Shown one piece after another: positions 26,001 to 37,000 of a stretch of DNA of 64,000 nucleotides; the stretch's first letter is position 1; every line of letters starts with the position of its first letter. Position numbers and translations under genes: made by a program. Location: positions 23,455,915 through 23,519,914 of the forward strand of contig CAIIXF020000001.1 of NCBI GenBank assembly GCA_903813345.2. The letters run 5' to 3'. The notes below the pieces were generated by a model. That model ran no database searches. It saw only the letters and a list, made by a program, of their open reading frames with translations, and had not been told where the DNA came from. Origin of the DNA: Owenia fusiformis (taxonomy: Eukaryota > Annelida > Polychaeta > Sabellida > Oweniidae).

Positions 26001-29000
26001 AATAAATGCGTCATCAAATTATGAAAAAGATCAGAAAAGTATTTTTATTTTGAGGAATTCACTTTGAAATGGTGACCAAATATACAGGTTTTACTGTACA
26101 GTAAACTGATCAGTTAGAGTGAAAAAGGAAAATAGCTAGCCATATGAACATGGTTAACACTGGGTGGGTCTCAATCATAAACTAAAGCTTAGAGTGCACT
26201 AACAAATGTTGTACATTACTCCAACTGTCTCATAAAAGCATCCCTGATATAGTCAAATAGAAAGATTGTGTCCAAAATTTGAAAATATCATGAGAGCAAA
26301 GAGATTTCAATAAGTTGTTAAAAGTTCTCATATCTCAAATAAAAGCAATATAAAAAGTCCATCTCAGGGTATTACTAATTGGAAAAAACCAATGAATTTA
26401 CACATGACATCCTGAATAAGCAGTAAGTGGGCGTATCAGTACCTATACCAAATATATTACATGAGTAACCAAATACCAAAAAACACACTTAATGTTTCTT
26501 CAAAAATTTAGAAATTGAATATAAGTATACATGTTGAAAGCACTGATACATCACACTAAGTAATATACAAATCGGTTGTATGAAACTTTTAGTATTAATT
26601 GTGTCATTTTGTATCAGAGTCTGTAGTTTTACTTTTTGTTTTTGTTAAATTGACTGATACATCATTTGACATAATTTAATTTAGTCAATAAAAAATACAA
26701 CACATAACACTATATCAAAACATACTATTACAAGACATAAGGACAATTCATAATTATTTCCTGATAGTTGTCTACTATATACTGCATTGGGAGTCATACC
26801 AATTGAATTAAAACAATTCTACCTGAGGAAAAATGTACATGACGATGATGATGTGAAGGTGGATTGACTAATCTAACATGGATGTTCAAATTCACCTTCT
26901 GGGTTAACATTACGGATCATGAGATATTTATGATGCTATTTTATCATCATGTACTTTGTACTGAGTACTGCCCACTTAATTTATGTGTACATGTTTCCAC
27001 CTACCTAGTAATGTCAAAAGATAACATTCTTTAAGCAGTGCACTTTAACCTGGGTTTGTCACTTAAGTCTTTCCTTTTCATTAATTCTGAATTAATTTCT
27101 GACAGAATTAATTATTGCAAGAATTATATTATTCAACTCAACTAATACTTTACCTATTTATGATCTACATAAATAGCCCATTATTTGAAAATTAAAATTT
27201 TGGATAAATAAAGTTAAAATATGTAAAACTGAAACACAATTTGGGGTAATACCTATAGAAACAGGATAATTCAAATCACCAATATAAAATCTCTGGAATC
27301 ATTCTGATGAAACTCATTTCAAAACATGTGTTTTATACAGACATAAATTCATGAACTTTGTAAAAAAAAATAATGACAAAATACAATAGGACATCAGCCA
27401 CATTTGTTTTGAATTTTCAAAATATGCCCCTGCGTTTTTCTGTAGCAAGGTTTTACCAAGGGGAGCTTTTTACACTAAAGAGCTAAAAATTTATGCAAAT
27501 AGTGCTCAGAATGGTGTAAAACTTCATGTTTTGAAAGAACTTCTGGCTTTCCCCCTCCTAGCCATGGGTCTGCTGTGTTTTGAATTGTTTTTCATCTACT
27601 TCACTAAATGTTAAAATAAAACACCATTTCGGGTATGTCAGACGTTTCATTAGAAACAGCAAACAGGCGATTTTCACTTGTTTTCACAAAATCACATGTT
27701 GTCATAAGGGACCTTTCAACTTTTATGATTTCCATAATTATTTTTTTCTATTTTCTCCGTCCCTGACATACAAATATAGTGGAATTTGTGTCCATAATGA
27801 TAAATAGGAACTTGAAAATTTGAACTGATATTCAAATGTTAATGCCGACTCTTCAAATGTTGAGGTGATTTGGGAGCCCGATTACGCCGCAAGGAGGATT
27901 GGCTCCCAGAATGCAACATGACACGTGCCAGCTTTCAAAATGCCGTTCCACCATTTTGAAACCTGTCACGAGTAAATAAGGTTAACTGATGTTGCATTCT
28001 GGGAGTCAATCCTCTTTGGATCACAAACATGCTGATTCATGAAAACATTCGTTCGATTTGGTAGGAATTTATCCATCATTTGCAGGTATGAAGTTTTGGA
28101 TTCACTTATTGTGCTACTTACCATTATTTTTCTACCGCTTGGGAGAGTTTGAGACATGAAATCTAGAATTTAGCTCATTGTGACAACTTTTGATGGTTGA
28201 GGTTTATTATGATGTCTCCGACTGTAATTATGTTCACCACTTAAGGTTCGGCTGGAAAGTAACATTTTGGTAAAAAATTGCTATAGGCCTACCTGCACAT
28301 GTTATTTTCTGGTACAAAATTAAGTATGAAGTCATGTGTGTATTTCTTTGCTTTTTTCAGGAAAGTATCATTACACTGTCTACTTTTAGTAAACCTGGAA
28401 ACAGGTCAATGGTCGTAGCTCCTGTGTTGTCTGGAAACTTTGAAAGAAAATTTGGAAAAATAGAAAGTGTGAAATATCAGAATTTCCATGAGTTCCCATT
28501 GAACTCCTACTAGATATTCTTAAAGAAGACAATATAATGATACTTTTCTGAAAAAAGCAAGGCAATTGACACATGTCTTCATACTTTATTTTGTACCAGA
28601 AAATAACATGTGCATGCTGGTATAGCAATTTTTTACCAAAATGTGAGACCCTATCTGTTGCAAGACTAACGCCTGGCGTAACCGTCACCATGTTATATAG
28701 TGTTTTTTAAGTAGCGCAAGGATCCTGCCATGACCGTGGTAATGTTATCGTGAAAGCCTGGTATAACCGCGACAATGCTGTATTATATTGCAATGCCTGC
28801 CATGACCGTGACAATGTAATATAGTTCTGCAAGGCTTGGTATGACCGTAACAATGTAATATGGTACTGCAAAGCCTGGCATGACCGTGACAATGTAGTAT
28901 AGTATTGCAAGTTCAGGTATGAGAGTGGTACTGTAGAAATTTACGATTAGGACTGCTATAACCGTGACAATGTGTATTGCAAAGCATTGCATGACCATGA

Positions 29001-30393
29001 CAATGTATTATGGGATTGCAAAGCCTGGTATGACCGTGACAATGTAATATAGTATTGCAAGGCCAGGTATGAGGGTGGTAATGTAGAGATTTAGGCTTAG
29101 TTCTACTATGACCGTTATAATGTATTGCAATGACTAGTAAATATGTATGATATTATGCCAGGAATATCCTTAACAATTCTAAGTGATCCTCATTACAATT
29201 AAACAGTTTAATACTATGATCATGGTGTTTAACTACCTTAATCATGTCAAAATCAAAATTACTACTACATTAATATTCACATTCGCTTATAAACCACAAT
29301 AAAGGCTACGGTCGCGCCAGGCTTCCACGATAACACTTCCAGGGTCATGACAGGCCTTGCAATAGAATACAGCATTGTCACGGTTATACCAGCCTGTCAC
29401 GGTTATACCAGGCTTACACGATAACACTACCACGGTCATGGCAGGATCCTTGCGCTACTTAAAAAACACTGATTAACATGGTGACGGTTGTGGCAGGCGT
29501 AAGTCTTGCAATAGATAGCATGTGCAAAATGTTAGGCTACTTTCCAGCTGTACCCATAGGCTAAGGGTTAAGTAATAGTAAGCTGTATATATAAGAGACA
29601 GGTCCACAAGTAAGATTGAAAATTATTCAAATTTTTTTAGTCTTGGCACTAGTTCTCCTTACTGGTATCAAATTTTATTCCAAAATTTCTCCAAAATCTT
29701 CTTCAAAGTGTTTTTCAAACTTATATCATTGTTTTTTTCAAATCTTTATCTAAAAACTGCATATTATACTGCATATAAAACAACAACTATGGAAACCTAC
29801 AATTGCCTGGCAAGCTGAAACTGATTGTCACTGGTGGAGGTCAGGGAGGTCAGCAGTGACCAATCAGATCACTTGTTTACTAATGAACTTGCCAGGCAAT
29901 TGTAGGTTTTCAGAAATTCTCTCTTTTAGACAGCATTATTCACTCTATATCATCTGACTGAGTTTCAATCTTAGGTAAGAGCTACAAACTATCAATTTTA
30001 TATCAACTCCCCATGGCTTTTTGAAAATAATACACTAAATATTGTTGAAATCTCCATCTTAACAAGTGGTCTAAGTCAGAGTTGTTCACCTGTCTCTTAT
30101 ATATACAGCTTACTATTACTTAACCCTTAGCCTATGGCTGTACCTAAGGCGTTCTAAACTGAATAGATCTATATAAATGTCAAAGGCAAAGTCAAACTTA
30201 CAAATATATCAGTCGACTGCGTCGGGTAGAACAATCTGACGAACGTTCCATTCTTATTGGGCTCACTCATCAAGTCTAAACATCCAACGGTGAACGGCCC
30301 TGTAGGAATTGGCAAATGCTTTCGTTCAATCCTTCTCGAATTCCTATTCGGCTGCTTGAAAAGTCCCATATCGATATCTTCTTTCCTCCCCAT
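17089..30393 (-). CDS. PAFAH2: platelet-activating-factor acetylhydrolase (PAF-AH / group VII phospholipase A2 family), intracellular type
   Basis: Eight minus-strand exons join in phase to 421 residues: 30393-30202, 24196-24082, 23384-23222, 22419-22251, 20323-20207, 18669-18578, 18105-17905, 17305-17089. The family removes the short sn-2 acyl group of PAF and oxidised phospholipids. Landmarks: TGPFTVGCLDLM (31-42), FVRLFYPTQ, PLWLPRKHYFEG, oxyanion-side FSHGMGGNR (126-134), AAIEHRDGSAS, nucleophile elbow VVGHSFGG (Ser266), acid IALDGW (Asp289), GGCHQSQTDF (His354). Ser-to-Asp spacing of 23 matches human PLA2G7; Asp to His is about 10 residues longer. There is no signal peptide, and GCHQSQTDF resembles PAFAH2, so a cytosolic enzyme is likely; the N-terminus lacks a good myristoylation signal. 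The last 24 or so residues (after AVVGFLRK) lose family likeness, and a GTAAGC donor lies at 17156-17151, so a further 3' exon is possible. Ortholog (PAFAH2 or PLA2G7) is not settled. Confidence 0.88.
18775..18990 (+). repeat. dispersed repeat family C, copy 2
   Basis: Direct-orientation relative of 10330-10550, in the PAF-AH intron beside the exon that carries the active-site Ser. Confidence 0.65.
19692..19868. mobile_element. pogo/Tc1-type MITE, second copy
   Basis: Ends ACAGTAAAACCTGTGTAAGT and CAAGTTTTACTGTA, with GGAACA and TGTTCC repeats inside. Same family as 15716-15900; TA flanks fit a TA target. It is in a PAF-AH intron. Lone ends of the family are near 22870 and 26080. Confidence 0.7.
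19906..20100 (+). repeat. dispersed repeat family B (GCCCGTAGCCAGG)
   Basis: Begins GGCCCGTAGCCAGGATTTGC and carries GGGGGTTCAG and GTGCTCA-like blocks. Relatives follow at 20131, 22594 and 27420, all in the same orientation. Confidence 0.65.
20131..20170 (+). repeat. dispersed repeat family B, short copy next to a PAF-AH exon
   Basis: CAGGCCCGTAGCCAGGGGGG and a few following bases; the copy ends about 37 bases before exon 20207-20323. Confidence 0.55.
20382..20399 (+). repeat. 18-base G run
   Basis: Unbroken G tract in a PAF-AH intron, C-rich in the transcript since the gene is on the minus strand. Length in the assembly may be unreliable. Confidence 0.9.
22594..22740 (+). repeat. dispersed repeat family B, copy in a PAF-AH intron
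   Basis: GGTCCGTAGCCAGGATTTGC, then the GGGGGGTTCACTT and TGCTCAGAATGGTG blocks. Confidence 0.65.
25240..25315. repeat. small MITE-like repeat (TACCCTG...AAGGGTA)
   Basis: Shares GAGTCTAGTTA and GCTCTCTTTTAAGAAG with 40485-40572; the ends are inverted CTACCCTG and AAAGGGTA. Confidence 0.5.
27420..27560 (+). repeat. dispersed repeat family B, diverged copy
   Basis: Contains AAGGGGAGCTTTT and GTGCTCAGAATGGTGTAAAA in the family order; the 5' end is worn. Confidence 0.5.
27894..28014. repeat. short hairpin in PAF-AH intron 1
   Basis: Bases 27894-27918 and 27990-28014 are reverse complements at 24 of 25 positions (GAGGATTGGCTCCCAGAATG on the left), around a 71 bp loop. Probably a small MITE. 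Confidence 0.65.
28262..28644. repeat. 383 bp hairpin with arms of about 120 bp
   Basis: Bases 28262-28382 pair with 28523-28644; both contain GGTAAAAAATTGCTATA and CATGTTATTTTCTGGTAC in opposite orientation, with scattered mismatches. The spacer is about 140 bp. Confidence 0.7.
28720..29137. repeat. 39 bp minisatellite, about 11 units, with higher-order pattern
   Basis: Units begin TGGTATGACCGTGACAATGT or close variants at 28759, 28798, 28837, 28876, 28915, 28954, 28987 (after a 33 bp unit), 29026, 29065 and 29104. A divergent AGGTATGAG unit follows a standard unit at 28915 and again at 29065, so a three-unit block has itself been duplicated. Confidence 0.85.
29554..30137. mobile_element. 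584 bp foldback/MITE with 50 bp perfect terminal repeats
   Basis: Bases 29554-29603 and 30088-30137 are exact reverse complements over 50 bases, starting CCATAGGCTAAGGGTTAAGT. CTGTAC flanks both ends (29548-29553, 30138-30143), a 6 bp target duplication. An inner 22 bp perfect pair lies at 29793-29814 and 29888-29909. No coding frame is seen. Confidence 0.8.
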
Positions 30394-31003
30394 ATATATT
30401 TAGGTCTAATATCTTACATCATTGTGTTCTTGAGATTCTTAACTATATCCCTGCATCATGTGTAACTCCTTTTGAGCCGTATAAACTACATTTTTGACGA
30501 GTTTTCAAACTTTTTTCTTTAATTCTGGAACATCATGGCGATGGTTGTCATGGCCAGGCCCAATATAACCCTAATTATGCGCGACCTTGACCCCGATAAC
30601 ACATTCCATAAAAATGTCGGTATTTCCACGTTAATTATTAACAACCCTCTTACGATAAGTGTTAGTTGTCATTGTTTTGTCATTGATCTTTGTCCAACCA
30701 AATTGTTTTGATAAAGTATCATTAAAAATGAAACAATAGTTGTACACAAATCAATAAACTCTTTTAATGTTTACATTTTATGTCAAAGGTCACCCACGTG
30801 ACATGAAATAAACAACCATCTGTTGCCGATGAGAGCAATTGAAACAGAAGATTGTTGACTTAAAAATCGATCATAATCTTAACAGTTACACTACAATCAT
30901 ACGTGGCTTTGCCTCGTTGTCTTAAAATTCAAGAACGTTTTAAGTGATAAAAACCAAGCAACGTCAAACAATTGATTGTGCTGTGAATTTCTGGATTTAT
31001 AAA
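30394..31003. promoter_or_regulatory. head-to-head promoter region between PAF-AH and the JmjC gene
   Basis: Start codons of two divergent genes lie 610 bp apart (30393 minus, 31004 plus), so both promoters must fit here unless unseen 5' exons exist. No clear TATA box is seen for either gene. An E-box CACGTGAC stands at 30795-30802. No CCAAT-N9-CCACG ER-stress element was seen. Shared regulation is an inference from the layout. Confidence 0.45.
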
Positions 31004-34000
31004 ATGGAGCTTCATTTTTGGATGGTTCTGGTGCAGATTATGACTTTGGAAGTGATTTGGGGGAAAATAGGATTTAAAAAAGACTTAAATATGAACGTGG
31101 AATTCCCACCTACTATAATACGACACAGAAATGAGAATATTCCAGCCGGACATCTTAGACCCCTCGGTAAGATTACATGCAAATAAATAAGAATGAACGC
31201 GACAGTGATACGTGGATTGCGTCCCAAACTTTCTAGGATTCAATGAACCATGGATGATACATGTATATTCTATTAACTTTTATTCTTATGTTTTACAAAT
31301 ACGTTTAACTGATCTACAAATTTTCAGGTTATTCTTTCTTTCACTGCGACTAAAAATATTTTACCCGCTAGAAAACCAACTGAAGATACATGTAGGCTTA
31401 CTGTACATGCAAATCTGGTGAAAGTATACCAGGTGAATAAACTCTAGAAACTCCATGGTGTGACAAATTACAGAGGGCTTAGGAAAGGCGGGGTAAACAA
31501 AGACAAAGAGCAAAATTTATTTACTTGCACGCGACTTTCATTTTCTTCATTTTCTTGGAAACATGAACCTGGGGGTCTATTTTGGAATTGGGACCTGTCG
31601 TAACTTACGATTTTGTCAGCTCAAGTCACTGTTCCTCTTTCAATGAACGGCTGTTTCCAAAGAGTCGTACCAAAATCGGCCATTGTCAAAAACGCTCGTC
31701 TTTTTAATGACTACTGCAAGGGGGTGGAAATATACAGTTCGCAGCTAAATTATATTAGAACAACTACGTGTCTATTTATTCGGATGTAACCAAATATTAT
31801 ATTTGTTTATGTTACACCATGGACTGTATGATGTAATTATTTGGGAATTATAGATTATGATCAACAGCATACATTTGGATTTAGATGATGATCATATTTC
31901 TATCGGAAATCACTAATTCAATCTTAACCCTGAACGCAGAGTTTAGTTTTAAACTAATGAAGCTAGCTTTTAAGAAGCTAAGTCATCTGATGTAAAGGAT
32001 GATCTTTCATGTGCAATGTATTTATTTTATCTCGGCCTATGTTTGATGTAAGACGCTTTCATTAAAGAGGGAGCATGGTTTTCGATAATTGCGTTTTATG
32101 CCTAGGTCCCATTTGCTCCGATTCATTGGCCGGCGCCCGACCGTTGTAGTATTTTGTTCAAAACTGATTTCAACTTGCTTCAAATTGACCAAACCTTTTT
32201 TTAAATCATGTACAAGTTCCCAGGAGTTCACAAGTGACCTCAAATTTAAGATTTGACCTTCAATTTTGAACAAAATGCTCAATCGGCCGGGCACCGGCTG
32301 ATGAATTGGGGCAAATGTGACATAGGCTTTGGCTTTGCATGAATAAATCGATCCAAATAATTAAGCGATATTTTGTTTTTACATATCCATTGTTATTACA
32401 GGCTGGCAAAGAAGACCAGAGGGCAAGATCACAGAAGAAAAAGAAATGTTAAAACCCCAGAAGTTTTATTCTCGTTTTGTAAAGAACAAGAAGCCTGTTG
32501 TATTTCGTGGAGTCGCTGATGAAGTTCCTGCAATGAAACAATGGGAGAAAGATTCAACCTTAGATAAGAAGTGTGTTTGTACAATAAATTCTCCTAAACT
32601 GCTTTTAAAAGTGACAAAAGTGACAATACCACATTAGGGCCTAGTATGAAATTCATTTTCATAATCTCTCGAATTTTCCTTGATCATGACATACATGTAG
32701 TTTAGCCCGACACTTGGCCTTATTGTCAAATCAAAAAATCATTTACATTCTCTTTTTAAGGTATGGTAAATTAGATGTTATGGTAACAGTAAAAAACTCA
32801 ATGTTGAAATCGACCGGGCCGATCAAACTCAAACTGAAGAAATTCTTGAGGGAGTACGAATACGAGAACTGGTACTTAGCTACTACAACTCCACATGAGA
32901 TGATGCATGAACTCTTGGTAAGGCATTGTCGCAACCTGATTAGAATACAATGAAATAAAATACAATCACCTATGATCAACTTAGCTTTAAAGATGTTGAT
33001 TTAAGAGCAAAAAAAGGCTCCAAAACTTAATAAAATATGTAGTTTGGATGTTCATTTATGTCTGTGGATTATATTTTATACCACAAACACTTTATAAATA
33101 CCTGAAATTTGCAATAAAAGTGCCCAAAAATTGTTGTTTCGAAATTCCCCATTTTTCCTGTATCGCGCTAGTCACGTGACCATTACACGTAGCAGTCAAT
33201 GTACAGATATTACAGTACATATAATATGTTCAATATGGCAAACATCAGCGATTCTGATTCCCGGGTTCTGGGAAATGACTATATAAATCGGCGAGAGGGT
33301 GTAATTTGAATGAAGACAATTTAAGGATATGACGGAGAATCAACTAAAAATGTGAGTTCTGGAATGAAGACCCGTTGCCATTGACTGAAGCGATACTATT
33401 ATCATACTCAGTTTGAATCTAGACGCGGAAAACAGATTATGAAAACAGGTTTTCTGCAAAGTTATCAAATTTAGAAGATATGGATCTTGTTTTTGAGTGG
33501 CTTAACAAGCATTTAGATACCAGACTTGGCGCTATCTCTTGTCAAATACATGCACTGGACTTGCAGTAAATTGGCCATTGCAAATTGCAAAATCAGATCG
33601 TCAAATTAATCGCTTCGTTTTTAAACCTACGCTTCATATCTTCTTCCAAAACTTTAGGATTCGATAGAGATAAGTTATAACTTGTACAGGAAAAAATGGC
33701 AGATCCTACCTTAATTTAGAATCGCTGATTTCTCTGGACAAATTCCGAGAAGAAATTGTTCAACATCGCGATCACCCCAGACAACATGTCGCGTGCGTGT
33801 CACTCTGAACTCACGTGATAAAATACGGCATCTTGATTGGTTACTACTCGTGTTGTCATGACGTGAAAAGCAGTAGTAAACACTGAATATGTTAATGAAC
33901 TGCCATATATGGAACAATTGTCTTTCTGATTGGTTAACTTTACACGCCTCCTAAATGAATATAGTAGTCGTAGTAAATGATTCATTGATAACTCTGAAAG

Positions 34001-37000
34001 TGGGCGTGACCAGCTTCATTTTGACACCAAATTCAAGATGTTTCAAATCAAAATGGCCTCGCAAGACGAGGTTGAAATATCAGTAATTTGATACTGATAT
34101 GGTCTACGATAGATCAAAATTGACTGCCCCGCGTCACATGTCACGTGAGCCTATATTTGTTGAAAAATGAAAGAGATAGTGACACTTTTTAATCTTAAGT
34201 TTATACCAATATTACAAACACATATCTATTTTTTTCATTATATATTTATTTCTTCATAATACATACATTTGTTTTATACTACATTGATTTATTTTTGCAA
34301 AACCTTTGCTATTAGATCTTTAACTGAATTGAGATAGACATGATCTTTACATGATGAATATATAGCAATGCGTTGTGATACAACAAACACTCAACAAATA
34401 TCTCTGCTAAGGTATCGAAATGACGTCAGTCAAAAAATAAACATTTTTCCAAGAATTTTGACAATTTTACGCTGACGTCATTATGACGACTTGGTATAGT
34501 GTCTTGACGATGTAATCGTTGTCACTAATAAATAATTTGATACGAAAAATTAAAGATTTTCAGCCTAACCCTTAAAGCTTCTGATCAAATATCACTCTTT
34601 TTAGATATTCTTTTTGAAGAAAGACGTAAATATATATCAGAGACAAACACGTTCGCATTCTTGAGTGGAGTATATCTTTTTGGTAACTTTTCCCATATCC
34701 CTGACTTTTTTACAATATTAGATTATTCATTTCTTGCGAAAATGTTTTTGAAATGTACGAGTTATAATAAAAGTTGTAGCAAAATGAAAATTTTGGACGT
34801 TTTCTCCCACTTTCACTTTAGTTGCCCAAGTGCCTGCGATGCAGCACCATGAGAAAGAACCTCGTTGAGAGTGAAGTTTGGATGTCTTCTGGTGGAACAA
34901 GTTCTACGCTTCATTACCACGCAGACCATGACATTCATTGTATATTAGATGGGCGCAAAGATTTCATCCTCATCCATCCAAAATATAAATCTGATATTAC
35001 TTTTGTTGAGAAGGTATTGGTCGTCTTTTCCCTTATTAGTGATTGTAGTTTAATCATAGTCAAATTCGTAATCATATTTCAAACACAGACTTCTCCTTCG
35101 AAAGACTACGGGACATACTTGGGGTGGCTACCTACTTTGGCAACGTACATGTATGTCTTCGTATATAAACCAACTACCTAACGACAACTTAGCAATAACA
35201 CGAATAGTTCCACGCTTTTTACAATTTCTGATTTGTTACTACTTGCGGATTCACGACAGTTTCAGACTACCATGATATCCAGGAGAAAGTAGTAATTTAC
35301 GAAGTCAATCGAAAATGGTAGTCTCCCGGGGGAAGTCTCAAATATATGTTCGTATATCAAATATATATTCGTATATCTATATAAAGGTATTATTATGATC
35401 AGTTTTAACTCTATTTTATACTGCAGAGTCCACATTCAGGCTCTGGTCACTCAACGGTAGACGTGGATATGGTAAACGCATTCAAAGACTCAAAACTTGC
35501 TGCGACTCCATGGCACTACACCACACTTCTTGCTGGGGATTGCATCTTCATTCCAGCAGGTTAATCTACGAAAACATCTTCTCCATCCTTTTTCCTTCAT
35601 CTCATATATATGCTGAGAAGCAATAAAGAGTACTTGCTGTATTATGTATTATTTTAGTATAAATAAACTTTCTCCATCATCATAATTTTCACGCTGGTTT
35701 TTTTGTAATGAAATGAGGCCATGAAAATTCATCATATTTTTATTTCTCTTTTACAGATTACCTACATCAAGTACGCTCTTATGGGCGAAGCATTTCCTAT
35801 ACAGTTCTGTGGTCCCCCACACCCAAGGTTGACATCAAGGACTGTAACGAAGAAGTCGAAAATAAATTCACTTTGCTTACCGATGCTTCATTTATGTGGA
35901 CTTTCGCCGATGGTGACAAGGTATTGTAATATTTTGCAGATTTTATCCGAACAACCGCACTTTATGTGAAGTAGAATAAAATATGTGCGTTCACAAAATG
36001 ATGGAAACTGTGGATGCTCGTATGATTCACTTGATCTGGAATATGGAACTGGTATCCATATTCACCCGGGGTCTCCAGCATAGTAACAAAGATTATTCCA
36101 TAATAACATGTTTTCCCTGGGAAAATAACAGGGAATAAAAGTGTTATTTGAAAAATCCCGTATCAGATCCCGTATCAGCCAAAATCCCGTATCAGATCCC
36201 GTATTGGATCCCGTATCAGCAAAAATCCCGTATCAGATCCCGTATCAGAAAAATTGAAAAAAAAATATTATGAAATAAATAGGTTATTGATGGTCGTGAT
36301 GGAATATGGATTTATTCCTTGAGAAAATATGATATTGGCCTCAGAAAATATCATATTGACACTCGGGCTATCGCCCTCGGTCAATATGATATTTTCCTTG
36401 GCCAATATCATATTTTCCCTCGGAATAAAATCCATATTCCATCCCTCCCATTGAATAACCTCTATTTATTCCATGATGGTGAAATTCCCTGCAATCTGAT
36501 TGGTCCACGTGACTTAAATATATTCTGTATTTACACGCACTTTCCTGTGTCAATGACGTCAGCGTTGGGATACGGTCCAGTATCCCAACGCCCCAGATTT
36601 CCATCCAGGATATGACTGTTACTGAAAAAAATCAATGGCGATTACTTTGCACCAACGCATGCTTATCTTTGAATTTTGCTATAAATATCTGATTCAAATA
36701 TCAGAAACGTATACTGTGATCACCAGAATCAATAATTTTAAGAGGAAAAAACGCAAACAAAAAGCAAACAACAAGGACATAAAGATTTTGAAGGAATATC
36801 GATGTAAAATACCTCTGAGGTGAGAAGGTTGATCTGTTTCTCCGGCCCCAAGCCAACGGACTTGATTTAGGCGAATTTTATATGGGTAATCATGGAATAA
36901 AAACGTTATTCAATGATTTCTTGTGAAATACAGAAAATATTCTTCCCTTGAACGTCTGTATTTCACTCTGCTAGCGCATCGTGAAATACAACCTTCTCGG

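Larger units (their letters stand above)
24197..28241. other. PAF-AH intron 1, gene-proximal part
   Basis: No exon was recognised. It holds a small MITE-like repeat (25240), a lone ACAGGTTTTACTGTA end (about 26080), a family B copy (27420) and the hairpin at 27894. Confidence 0.55.
28242..30149. mobile_element. composite foldback element in PAF-AH intron 1, carrying a second element inside its terminal repeat
   Basis: The left end (28242-28269, includes GGCTGGAAAGTAACATTTTG) is matched in reverse by 29527-29547 plus 30138-30149 once the 584 bp element at 29554-30137 is taken out. Inside are a long hairpin (28262-28644), a second inverted pair (about 28650-28770 against 29383-29518, over 100 bp each with few changes) and a 39 bp minisatellite. 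Confidence 0.65.

Noticed and set aside
28707-28998. Minus-strand frames with 13-residue repeats
   Set aside because: They are the 39 bp minisatellite read in frame; no splice sites or start context tie them to a gene. Kept only as a finding about the array.
30202-30393. N-myristoylation of PAF-AH as in mammalian PAFAH2
   Set aside because: MGRKED has Arg after Gly and Asp at position 6, which do not fit the usual motif; the Met at position 9 also fits poorly.
33125-34160. Possible mobile element in JmjC intron 3
   Set aside because: Several CACGTGA words and a GC shift, but no inverted or direct ends could be matched.
34822-34824. TTG read as a start codon of a JmjC fragment
   Set aside because: It is the first codon of an internal exon directly after an AG acceptor.
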